From Lathyrus oleraceus (Eukaryota; Streptophyta; Magnoliopsida; Fabales; Fabaceae), in contig NC_066582.1 in the NCBI RefSeq assembly GCF_024323335.1, positions 90,144,944 to 90,208,943 on the forward strand: a DNA stretch of 64,000 bases. Direction: 5' to 3'. Made by a program: the position numbers and the translations under genes. Of this stretch, positions 8,873 through 19,350 are shown piece by piece. The notes below the pieces were generated by a model. It made no database searches, was not told the DNA's origin, and saw nothing but the letters and a program-made list of their open reading frames with translations. Positions within the stretch are counted from its first letter, which is position 1. Every line of letters starts with the position of its first letter.

Positions 8873-10471
8873 ATGGAGGGAGATGGAGGATCTGTTCACA
8901 GGCCACCAATTTTGGATGGTTCTAACTATGACTATTGGAAACCTCGAATGGTAGCTTTTCTAAAATCTCTTGATAACAAGGCTTGGATGGCGGTGTTAAC
9001 AGGCTGGGTACATCTTGTAATTACTAAAGAAGGAGAAGCCACAACTGATAAGAAACCTGAAGAACAATGGTCCAAGGAGGAGGATGATCCAGCCCTTGGA
9101 AATTCTAAAGCATTGAATGCAATATTCAATGGGGTGGACAAGAATATTTTCAGGTTGGTAAACAACTGTGAAGTGGCCAAAGATGCTTGGGACATTCTCA
9201 AGACCACTCATGAAGGCACCTCTAGAGTAAAGATGTCTAGACTTCAATTGCTCACCTCCAAGTTTGAAAATTTAAGGATGAAAGAAGATGAAAATATTCA
9301 TGAATTTCACATGAGTATCCTTGAAGTTGCTAATGCCTCAGGAGCCTTGGGAGAGAAGATGTCAGATGAAACACTGGTAAGAAGAGTCTCAAGAGATTTT
9401 CTTGAATTTCACATGAGTATCCTTGAATATCACATGTCACTCCGTAAGAGATTTTCTATGAAGGTGACTGCCATAGAAGAGTCTCAAGACATCTCCAACA
9501 TAACGGTTTATGAGCTAATTTGTTCCCTCCAAACATTTGAGATGGGATTGAATGATGGTTTTGAAAAGAAAACCAAAAGAATGGCCTTTATGTCAAACAC
9601 AGAAGAGGAAAATAGTTAGGAGGTTGATGTAGATTTGGCCAATGAAGTAGCAATACTGGGAAGACAATTCAATAAACTATTAAAAAAGATGGATGTAAGA
9701 TCTAAGGCAAATGTCATGAACATCTCATCTGACATCAGTAAATCTAACAATGCTGGAAGAAGAGCAAAGTCATATGATAAGCCCAAAGAAGGAAAAGAAG
9801 TACAGTTCTATGAATGTGATGGATTTGGACACATTAGAACTGAATGTGGAACCTACCTCAAGAAGCAGAAGATGAGTCTTGCTGCCACTTGGTCTGATGA
9901 AAGTGAAACAGAGGAAGCTGCAAATCTTGTGATTGCATTGACAGGAAGATGGGGTTTTGATGAAGACTCAAGTGATGATGAAGTAACCTTTGAAGAGTTG
10001 GCCTCTACCTACAGAAAGTTGTGTGACAAAAATGTAGACTTGTGTAAACAGGTTGAAAGCCAGAAGAAGGAGATAACTCAACTTGAAAATGAGAAGGTAG
10101 AACATTTGGAAACCATCTCCAAATTAAAAACAGAAGCAGTGGTTCTGAATTCCAAGCTAGATGAAAGTCAACAAGTTGAAAGCCAGAAGATAGTACAGCT
10201 GGAGAATGAGAAGGTAGATCATGTGGAAACAATCTCCAAGTTAAAAACTGAAGTTATGTTCTTAAATGATAAACTGGAAGAAATGACCAAGTATGTAAGG
10301 ATGTTAAACAATGGATCTGACTCCTTAGACAAGATTCTCCAAACTGGACAAATAATAGGAGACAAATTTGGCCTAAGTTGTATGATTACCCTAGCCTTGT
10401 TCATCATCAGACTCACTATCAAGCCAGACCAAGCAGCACAGGCCTATCAACAAGAAGCTATGGGTTCCTAA
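8873..10471 (+). pseudogene. gag: D gag (copia type, UBN2/DUF4219-like), with one internal stop
   Basis: Capsid precursor of a SIRE-type element. The ATG at 8873 starts PPILDGSNYDYWKPRM, the conserved beginning of copia gag. The capsid block follows (NIFRLVNNCEVAKDAWDIL, then KFENLRMKEDENIHEFH). A TAG at 9617-9619 interrupts, but the same frame continues to TAA at 10471. The zinc knuckle near nt 9810-9850 reads FYECDGFGHIRTEC; the first cysteine is lost. The C-terminal part is acidic and then coiled-coil, with a 39-residue tandem duplication (about 10045-10280). Between capsid motifs, at 9380-9445, a copy of the earlier segment EFHMSILE replaces residues seen in the homologous gag of E. Confidence 0.9.
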
Positions 10472-10509
10472 GACTAATGTTACAAGTCTAATAGCTCACA
10501 TTCCCCTCA

Positions 10510-11780
10510 GAGCCTCAGCCAAAGAAGAGTCGTATTTTGATAGTGGATGTTCCAGACACATGACTGGAAACCAAGACCTGCTAACTGGCCTTCATCATCA
10601 TGCCATAAGCTATGTAACCTTTGGTGATGGAGCAAAGGGTGAAATAAAGGGGATGGGCAAGCTTGATTGTCCTAGAGTTCCTAAACTTGACAATATCCTA
10701 CTGGTTAAGGGCTTGACTGCAAATCTAATAAGCATCAGTCAACTATGTGACCAAGGTCTGAATGTTAACTTCACCAAAACTGAATGTCTAATTTCTAACA
10801 AAGACAGTGAAGTAATTATGAAAGGAATCAGGACCAAAGACAACTATTACCAGTGGAGCTCTCAAATTGATTATTCCTCAAAGTGTACCTAGGTCAAAGA
10901 AGAAGGGATGAAGATGAGTATAACTGCTAGAGGAACTCTCAAGAGTGATGAAAGACAAGTCTGTGGGAAATGTCAGACAAGGATGTTACACCAGAAGCTC
11001 AGACTTAACCTCACTTTCAAAAGAGAAAAGGTCATGATGGCCCAAATAGCTGAGAGGTTAGATCAAATAGGTGGACATGTGACTAGTCATATGCAGTCTG
11101 AAAATGGAGAGAGCTTTGTTGGAACTGGGCCACAAGGGAATATGTGTCTATCTCAAAGCAAAAGTGCCAAGAACAATGTGGAGAAGATTGATATGGAGAG
11201 TGAAAGGACACCTGCTCCTACACATTTGAAAGATGAAAATGGTGTTGATGATGAAAATATATTAGATGGAAGCAGTTGTTCTCAACTGGGTTGGATGAAA
11301 CTACTGATAATTGCATACAATGACACACACGATGTCATGACATTGTATTACGACAACCTGAATGCTGCAACTATGTCCAAAAATCATATTCAACACAGTT
11401 GGACCAAGTACATTATTTGCTGTCATCACTCCATTAGAAAATTTGTGGAAGACAAATTCATAGTTCTAAAGCATGAAATGCAACTATCTGACAAGGTTGC
11501 AAGGGATTTGGATGATATTCAATTTGAATATGTAAGAGGGAAATTAGGCATTTGGACTCTTGTGAAATTACGGAAATTAAAGTGGAAAGGAAAAGGAAAT
11601 AAAAATAGTGTCCGCCCACTTAAAATAAAGAGTCTCATTAATGATAAATCATTCCCTAACAATGGAAATAGTATCTATGCCATTTGCACACGCTACCTAA
11701 ACACAACCATTTCCATCTCCATCCAACTTCTCAGAGAAACTCTGTTAGGGCAAAGAAATTTCTTTCAAAAGTTCAACAAC
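10510..11780 (+). pseudogene. pol: D protease and collapsed pol remnant
   Basis: The aspartic protease active site Asp-Ser-Gly is encoded at 10539-10547 in the context YFDSGCSRHMTG, followed by the conserved copia block YVTFGDGAKGEIKG and NLISISQLCDQGLNV. A TAG at 10890 interrupts. What follows to about 11780 is a short, eroded remnant: a trace of the integrase zinc-binding region (CGKCQTRMLHQKL, near 10960-11010), then directly a degenerate RNase H end (GSSCSQLGWMK and DVMTLYYDNLNAATMSKN, 11260-11390). The integrase core and the whole RT are absent. Gag is in another frame, so a frameshift also separates it from the protease. Confidence 0.82.
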
Positions 11781-13534
11781 ATGTCTCAACATCCATCATC
11801 ATCTGGTTCAAAATCCTCTCATCATACAAGAACTCCCTCCATGGAGTTTCTAGATGAAGACGTGTTGGACGTTACCCCTCATTGTGTGATACCAGGTGAC
11901 GCCCCAGGCGCCTCTTTCACTTCTGGAAGTAAGCAAGGTAATATCCCTGATAAATCTCCTCTTCCAAATGACATGCATTATGCCGATCGTGCCATTAGGA
12001 ACCTAGTTACTAGGATTCTAAGTGAAGGGCATGCAGTCAAGGGTGTCTCTACCCCTCTGTCCGGAAGGGACCCCTCACCTGAGGAGGAACCCCAAGCTGA
12101 GAAAGATGATGACTCATCTAGATCAGAAAAGGAAATGGCTGCTGAGGGATTATGTTATCTAGGTAAAACCCTACCTAGCAAGAAAACAGCAAATATGTCC
12201 CATGAAACTGCTGAGAATATTATTGACCTGGAGGAAGAAAGTTCTGAAGAAGAGGATGACACTTTGGTCCATTTTGTAAAACCAAGTGTAGCTAAGAGAC
12301 TCAAGACTAGAAAAGGGAAGAGTGTGGCTGAAATGAGAACAGCAAGAAGAGTGAAAAAGGTTACTGGTGTAGGACTCTCTAAATCTTGGAGTAAAGTTGA
12401 GGTTAGGAAAAGGAAAGAAAGAGAGAGTTCTGACTCTGATGAGGATGTCGAAGACGATGTCCCAGACAACTCCCCGGCAAAAAGGCAGGCTGTTAAGAAG
12501 TCTCCAGGAAAAGTTGTTGCTGGGCACCTAGACAATATCTCCTTTCATTTAGAAGATGGTGCTGCAAAATGGAAGTTTGTCATTCAGAGGAGGGTAGCTG
12601 TTGAAAGAGAGCTTGGAAAAGAAGCTGTTGAGATAAAGGAAGTAATGGATTTGATCAAAAATGTTGGACTGATGAAGACAGTGGTTGCTCTTCCCCAATG
12701 CTATGAGGGGTTAGTAAAAGAGTTTATTGTGAATATCCCTGAGGATATTTATGAAAAGAGCAGCAGGGAGTTCTGCAAGGTTTTTGTAAGGGGTAAATGT
12801 GTGAGGTCTGTAGGACTATTACCAACAATGAGGTCTGTAGGACTATTACAGCTGGCCAAGTTAAGGAATGGCCTAGTAGGAATCACCTATCAGCTGGCAA
12901 GCTAACTGTCAAATATGCCATCTTGCACAAGATTGGTTCAGCCAACTGGGTGCCTACTAATCATATCTCTACCATCTCCATTGGTCTTGGAAGAATTATT
13001 CATGCAATTGAAACCAGGATAAACTATGACTTTGGAAGGTTTATGTTTGACCAAATTATCAGACATGCCTCCACAAATGCTGTGAACTTGCCCATTGCCT
13101 TCCCATCCATTATTTGTGGTATTATCTTGAGTCAACAACCAAACATACTTAATACAAGTGACACTCCAGGCAGAAGAAAAACCCCTCTATCAATTCATTA
13201 TAAGCTGTTTGAGGGAAGTCATGTCAATGATATTGTCATGACATCTGCCAGAAAGGAGCCTGCATCTCAAGGGAGTTTAATTGATCAATTAAAAAATACT
13301 CGCAAGGAACTGGAGAATGGTATAAGGGTAGCCAAGGCAAGAAAAGAAGCTTTGGAAGTTCTTATTAGGAGCCTAGAAAAGGAAGAAATGGAGAAGGCTG
13401 GTGAAGATTCAGATGCCAATACCTCAAGAGAGAGGTCAAAAGCTCAATCCAGTGGGAGCTCTGAAAGCTCTGAAGGCTCTGAAGGTGAAGGTGATACTTC
13501 TTCCTCTGATCAATGGTCCCCTCCCTTGTGTTGA
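11781..13534 (+). pseudogene. D envelope-like ORF of SIRE-type elements, frameshifted
   Basis: An ORF of this kind after pol is characteristic of SIRE/Maximus elements and is usually annotated envelope-like; its function is unproven. The ATG at 11781 begins MSQHPSSSGSKSSHHTRTP. An acidic/serine-rich region follows, then a basic stretch (KRLKTRKGKSVAEMRTARRVKK, about 12290-12360). The conserved core runs from KWKFVIQRRVAVERELGKEA (12570) onward. At 12800-12860 a tandem duplication of about 27 bases shifts the frame. The core continues in another frame (QVKEWP, then KYAILHKIGSANWVPTNH, LPIAFPSIICGIILSQ) to a TGA-containing end at 13534. About 25 residues of the usual core are missing at the junction. 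I see no convincing signal peptide or membrane segment. Confidence 0.8.
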
Positions 13535-14427
13535 AGACTGAAGTTGAAGAGTGTGTGAGGTGTGTTGTGGTGAAGACTGTTCTAGTGTGGCTGGTGATGT
13601 GTGGTTGATGTTTTGGAAGCTATTCCCCCCTGCTACTTGGATGCTGAAGTGTTTATTATTTTCTGTTTAAATGTGTAATTTGTGGCAGTCCTTATTGATG
13701 CTTGTTTGTAATATTTTGGGCTCTTAATGAGTTCCGTGGATTTGTTCATTATCTCAGCTATCACAGCTGTGTATGATGATGGTTTGTACTTCCTAACAAT
13801 TATGTTTTAACATTTTTAATGTTATAACATCTGATCTGACATTCTCTTCTAGCCTAATTGACATTTATTTTGTCTAATTGGTCACCTTTCGTCAATTTTA
13901 ACTAAAAAGGGGGAGAAGTGTTGATGTGGAAGCAGTTAAAGTTGTGGAGCTGTGAGGAGATGTATGTAGCTGAACAGATGGACAACTATTATTGAAGGAG
14001 ATGTGCTTGTTGTAAACCAGAATGTTGTTTTGTTTATAGATGTCAAAGGGGATGTCTGATGTGGTGCACAGGTGTTGATGTTGAAGCAAATGTCAGAATG
14101 TTGTTCTGACTGTTACAGGTGTTGTGGTTACAGGTGCTGTTATTTTCATGGAAGATGTTTGTTGTGTGCACATATTTAGGGGGAGAAGGAGTACCCTTGT
14201 GCATTTGTGTGTCTTACTAGTTGCATCCATAAATAGTAATTCTGTTTGTGTTGCACAAATTTAGGGGGAGGAGAAGTACCCTTGTGCATGTGTGTATTAC
14301 TAGTAGCTATAACTAATAATTGTGTTGCTTCTGCTGCTGTTTAAATTGTTGTTTAACTGCTGATAGTTTTCTTGTGAACAAAAAGGACAGATATATGTTT
14401 TAGCCAAAATTTGCCAAAGGGGGAGTT
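13535..14427 (+). other. D 3' region with repeated polypurine tracts
   Basis: Untranslated region between the env-like ORF and the 3' LTR. It holds four polypurine tracts: AAAAAGGGGGAGAAG (13904), TTAGGGGGAGAAGGAG (14175), TTAGGGGGAGGAGAAG (14260) and CCAAAGGGGGAG (14413-14425). The last abuts the LTR and is the expected primer for plus-strand DNA. The two middle ones belong to a duplicated segment of about 90 bases ending in ACCCTTGTGCAT. Confidence 0.75.
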
Positions 14428-15606
14428 TGTTGGTTCTATGTGTTGGCAGCAAATTTTGGTAAAACAAAGAGTGTTCACAAGATGTTATGTGTGATGTTTA
14501 ACATAAGATATCCTGTGTACCTGTTGGAGTTCAAGAACATGATCATGCAGGATTGTTTCAGAATGTCATACACAATGTCATGGCTTTTGATGATATGTAC
14601 CTACTAGAGTTGAAATGGAAAACATAATTATACAGGATTGTATCAGGATGTCATACACGATGTCATGACATCTGATGTGTTTGTACCTGCTGGAAATTAT
14701 AAAAGGAATTATGGAATTATGCAGGATTGTTCCAGGATGTTAGACCCGATGTCATGACATCCTATACACAGAACATTCAGTGTGAATATCTGGTGTTTTG
14801 TGATTGCACAATTAATGATAATCTATGTATGATTGAAGATCTGATTTGCAGGCGCATTAAATCATGGATTACAACCTGATTTACTTATTTTCCAAGGAGA
14901 TCTAACTAGCTATTATGAAAAGATTTAATTGGAAAATAGATTTAGGGTTTTCAAGATGTCCAAGCCCAACTGAAAGCTTCTATAAAAAGGGACTTAGAAA
15001 ACCTGTTTTACAACACAACCAATACTGAGTGAAATATAGAGAGAGAGCTAGGCTTTGTGTCTTGTTTAGTTGTAAGACTTGTAAGCCATTCAAGTCATCT
15101 TTTGATGATTGAATTGGACTGACTTATGGTTGTAATTTGTCACTCTAAAGCTGTTAAGCAAGAGTGTGTGTCTACTTGATCAAAGTTGTGAAGCAAGATC
15201 AAGTGTGTGTCTTCTTGATTGAAACTGTGAAGTAAAATCAAGAGTGTGTTATTGAAAAGTGTTTTCTTTTGTCAAGGGATTGTTGTTTAAAATCACAGGT
15301 GTGATTGTAGGGAAGTGAGTGGGTTCTCATATCTAAGAGTGCTTAGGTAGAAATTGCACGGGTAGAGATTAGGTGAGAAAGACTGTAACTTGTTGGAGTG
15401 TACGGATAGTCTTTGAACTGATTCTATTTTAGTGAATTTCCTTCCTGGCTTGGTAGCCCCCAGATGTAGGTGAGTTGCACCGAATTGTGTTAACAATTGC
15501 TTGTGTCTTTTGCATTACCATTCTATATCTTTCTTCTGTTTGTGTTACTCAGATATTAGTGTCGTGACATTACCTTCGACGTCTCATATCAGATACCAGA
15601 ATTTCA
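14428..15606 (+). repeat. 3' LTR of D (1,179 bp)
   Basis: Starts TGTTGGTTCTATG after the polypurine tract and ends CCAGAATTTCA before B homology resumes. U3 carries three tandem units of 80-86 bases at about 14515, 14596 and 14682, each with TGTACCTGCTGG-like and GATGTCATGACATC-like segments. The TATA box is at 14981. Confidence 0.88.
14981..14988 (+). promoter_or_regulatory. TATA box of D 3' LTR
   Basis: TATAAAAA, about 550 bases into the LTR and downstream of the U3 tandem repeats. The 5' LTR has lost this region. Confidence 0.6.
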
Positions 15607-16350
15607 GAGACTATCCTATGTACAAAATTAAAATTCTAGAGTTGAAAAGATCTGACCAAATGGGTAGCAATCTAATAGACAAGAATGTCAATAGAAATCC
15701 AGAATTCCCTTGGAGTTTTAGAAATAAGCAACATACAAATGCACAATTCTATTATCTTGAAGAGCAAGGCATCAAATAAAGATAGCCCCATCCATGCTTT
15801 AGCCACTCCATGATCTTCTTCAAGGTAGCCCATGTAACAGATTAATTCCACAAGTCACATGTTCAAAATAACAGCTTTACAATGATCATGTTGTAGATGA
15901 ACTCAGATGGTCCTTGAATGATGTGTCAGATGAAGTTTCAAATTGCAAGCACTTGGTTTCTCAATAAGTTGGCATTGGCCAAGCCCTTTAGCATACGAAT
16001 GTTGCATACGTTCTAAGTCCATTTGTCCAATATCAAGTCAACAGTCAACACAAAAGTTTTTTAGGGTTTTTGTTGTTATTATGTACATTAATAGTCAAAG
16101 ACCAAACAAACAAGCAAAGCACAAACAAAAATATATCACAGAATATGGTCCAAGTGGACAAAGTGAAAATTGCATTAACATAAATAATTAGAATGATATG
16201 AATAATGGCAAATGTATAAAAGCTAGAATTAAATGGCATTAATGTAAAGGGCTTGAAATTAAAAGTTAGTAGTTAATAGGTTAGAAGTTAGAATGGTTTT
16301 GCTTTTGCTTTTCATTTTTTAGACATTTTTTGGAGAACACTCAACCCACT
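15607..16350 (-). repeat. Solo LTR B, middle segment
   Basis: B resumes after D with GAGACTATCC and runs to the CCACT at 16346-16350, where C is inserted. It is homologous to 61883-62635 in H. It contains no gene. Confidence 0.88.
16346..16350. repeat. Left target-site duplication of C (CCACT)
   Basis: CCACT precedes C's TGTAAGACCC. It matches 52275-52279. The unoccupied site with a single CCACT is at 62631-62635 in H. Confidence 0.9.
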
Positions 16351-17783
16351 TGTAAGACCCTAATTTTGACCCTAAGATCCCTCATGGCATTATATCATTG
16401 CATTTTGTATTTTGCCTTAAGGATCATAGCATCTTGGCTCCTTACCTTTGGGTGGGACCTCTTTAGAGTTAGTTTGAGATCACCAAGCATGCTTGAATTG
16501 TATATTATTGCTTTTATCATTTTGTTTACTAACCAAAAGCACAAAAATATGTCACTAACATCTTTTGTTTGTAGCTTGAGCAGTCACAAGATCGAAAGCT
16601 TCTAGGAGATCCCATGTGCATTGATATGGCCAAATGAATATGGAAGAAAGCACGGAAATGGTTCCCAAAGCTCTCATCCTTCAAATATGCCTCCCAAGCA
16701 TCTCATTTCATCATTTTGATCAAAGCAAATCTAGGGATTTGAGGCTTGTTTCCCAAGGAAACCCTAACTCATTTGTTCATCAACTGTGCCTTGCTCATGA
16801 AGCAACCTCAACCCATGATCAAATTCCATCAAGGAAAGTTATTTCATTCATCATTTCATGCATATTTGAACTTATTTGAGTGTCCTCAATCATCAATTCA
16901 TCAAGATATGAGGTTTGGACTTGAGAAGTTGATCAGTCAATTACTCTAACTATTGTGAAATACACTGAGACTTAACATTTTATGTGTTTGTCAAATGGAG
17001 ATGACCCCAAGAGAAATAATGTTCTTAAGAACCATATGAACAACTTTCATGTTCATCAAAAATTGATTTGAAGCTTGTAAGGTCATCATCCATTTCAAGA
17101 CATTATAGGTCATTTTGACTGAAACCCTAATTTTGGGTCAACTCCCCAAGGACAAAACTCCTTAATTTTTCATGATTTTGAGGTGGGATAAAATTCATTG
17201 GAAAGCTTAAGATGTCTAATTCAAATTTTGTGTTGAGCAAAATTTCAAAATCCTAAAATAAATACATGTGATAATGCAAAACATTATAGGTCACTTTGGA
17301 CCAAAAGCATTCAAATCTGAAAAAGTCCAACTTCAAGTGCCCATAACTTCTTCATAAAAAATCCAAATGAAGCAAAATTTAAGTCCAAATTAATTTTATT
17401 GAAAATATCTACAACTTTTATGTTGAAGATTTTGTCATTTGGAGCTTGCATCATTGAAACAAAAGGGCTTGAACTTTGGCCATTTTTGAGATTCTCACAT
17501 GTACATGTTTTGAACCCTACACTTCATGACCACTTTTCATCAATTTCAAAGTCTCGAATGAAGTTTTGATCAACATAACAAATGATCATCATGAAAAAAG
17601 CTTTCCAACCATTACTCATAAGGTTGTGTTTCAAGTATGGACATGGTATTTTCGAAAAACTTGATCATATTGGTCCATTTTTGAAAATCATTTAAATTTG
17701 CATTGCATGAGATCATTGTGCACAATCTGCACGACCAATTTGATTCCAATTAGCATCAGCTGCCAAATCCAAGTGGAATTTGG

Positions 17784-17819
17784 CCCTCCATGCGCCTGTA
17801 CAGGCCCATGCATGGAGGC
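17784..17819 (+). promoter_or_regulatory. Palindromic RY-type element upstream of the C TATA box
   Basis: Arms CCTCCATGC and GCATGGAGG enclose an inner palindrome GCCTGTACAGGC. The right arm contains CATGCATG, the RY motif bound by plant B3 factors. It sits 50-85 bases upstream of the TATA box and is conserved in the 3' LTR at about 38688-38723. Confidence 0.5.
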
Positions 17820-17868
17820 CCTTTCCATTCATGCAATGAGATGTTCATGCATATCAGCTGCTTTCTCC

Positions 17869-17876
17869 TATAAATA
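17869..17876 (+). promoter_or_regulatory. TATA box of C 5' LTR
   Basis: TATAAATA about 1.5 kb into the LTR. The same box occurs in the 3' LTR at 38774-38781. Confidence 0.65.
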
Positions 17877-19303
17877 CAATGCTCATACCTCTCATTTCAG
17901 CAACCTAAAGGCGTCCCAAATGCTGCACAACTGATCCCTCAACCTCACTCAAAAGGAACTCACCATTTTCATTCACAATTTTCAGATCTGAATTTTAATT
18001 TCCTCAATTGATTTTCAGATCTAAAGTTCCTTAGCCTCATTCACTTTGATCCAAAGAACAAATCTACAAGCATTAACTTCAAATCAATTTTTATTGTCTT
18101 CGAGTCAGCTCATATTTTGTTTGTTTCTTGTTGTTGTGTGATCTGAAGTCCTCTGCATAGAGGCAACATTTTAGAGCTTCGAATTTGCAAAATCTATTAA
18201 GTTCAGTTGAACACCATAGAAATTCCATCTCTGATTTCTCTTAATGTAGAAACCTAGAGTGGATTTGGTTGGTACAGGGGTGATGTACATCACCTCATCT
18301 TTCGATTGGTACCAAGATCGTGGCATTTAGTGAACAATTATTTCTCAACAAATTTGATCAGTGTCGGAAGTTGGCTGGAGAAGAAGGTGGCGTTGGTCAC
18401 TGTCCAATCTCCAAATTTAATCATGGCCGTGCGTTTGTGTTTCCAGATCAAATCTCGTCCCTTCCATGTTATGACTTATTTAAATGCTACATGTGATGCA
18501 TTGACCAAGGAACATGGTAGGCGCGCGTGTGAGAGCCTCATGATTTACCGACTCAATAAATGAGCTCAGATCAGACGGTCCACGCTTTTTCACATTTTTT
18601 AAATTTTGATATTATTTTCTTTTATTTCTTTTAATTCCATTTCATTTTAAAAATTCATATCTCCTTCATTATTGGTCCAAAAAATATGAGACCAATTTCA
18701 TTTTTCTTCTTTTAATTTCTAGTTTCTAAAAATGATTTCTAATATTTTTTATTTTATCATTTGATATTTTTTAAGAATTTTCTCTTTTCTGCCTATTTTT
18801 AATTCATTTTAAATAGTTTTTGATATTCAAAAAACACAAAAATACTTTTCCAACCTCTTTGAATGATGATAGATCTATGAAAAATATTCTCATCAATTTA
18901 TTAATTGATTTGAGATTTATTTGATATTTATTTGAGATTTATTTGAGATTTTAATTCAATTAGGTTATTTTTATGCATTTTTAATTGATTAAAAAAAGTT
19001 TCTGACTTCTAAAAATGCCTAAATTTTTTGTCAAACTTTGTTTGACCTTGTTGAACTTGAGATAATTCGCTTGGACTTTTCAAAGTTTATTTGAGATGAC
19101 TTTGAAGTTTGGCCTTTCTCGATTATTTTAATTAAAGTTTTATTTTTATATTGAAAAATACCAAAAATATTTTTTTTATTTTCTTGACTTCTAACCTTTA
19201 TCTTACTTCTATTTACCATTGTTTGACCTTGATCTTCTATATCTTTGATCAATGCTTGTTGATTATTTCTTTCCATTTCCATTAATGTACTTTAATATTC
19301 ATC

Positions 19304-19350
19304 ATCTTCTTCTTCTTCTTCTTCTTCTTCTTCTTCTTCTTTTTCTTTTT
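19304..19350 (+). repeat. CTT microsatellite in C 5' LTR
   Basis: About 13 CTT units followed by TTTTTCTTTTT. It is absent from the 3' LTR, where a deletion removed this region. Confidence 0.9.

Larger units (their letters stand above)
8202..15606 (+). mobile_element. Element D: SIRE/Maximus-type Ty1/copia retrotransposon, defective
   Basis: D runs left to right: truncated 5' LTR (8202-8805), primer site (8808-8820), gag, protease and pol remnant, env-like ORF, polypurine tracts, 3' LTR (14428-15606). It is inserted in the solo LTR B. The right flank continues with GAGAC (15607-15611), which occurs once in the unoccupied copies at 61883-61887 in H and near 59510 in A. The left flank lacks a clean duplication because the first 600 or so bases of the 5' LTR are gone. 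Most of integrase and all RT motifs are missing, so D could move only with proteins supplied by another element. It is transcriptionally crippled by the lost U3. Confidence 0.88.

Noticed and set aside
12155..12535. Antisense open frames over the D env-like ORF
   Set aside because: They mirror the Ser/Glu/Lys-rich coding strand, which has few stops in reverse. No homology or start context supports them.
19031..19282. Minus-strand Lys/Ser-rich open frame in the C 5' LTR
   Set aside because: Deleted from the 3' LTR with no sign of coding constraint. AT-rich sequence yields Lys/Ile/Asn runs by chance.
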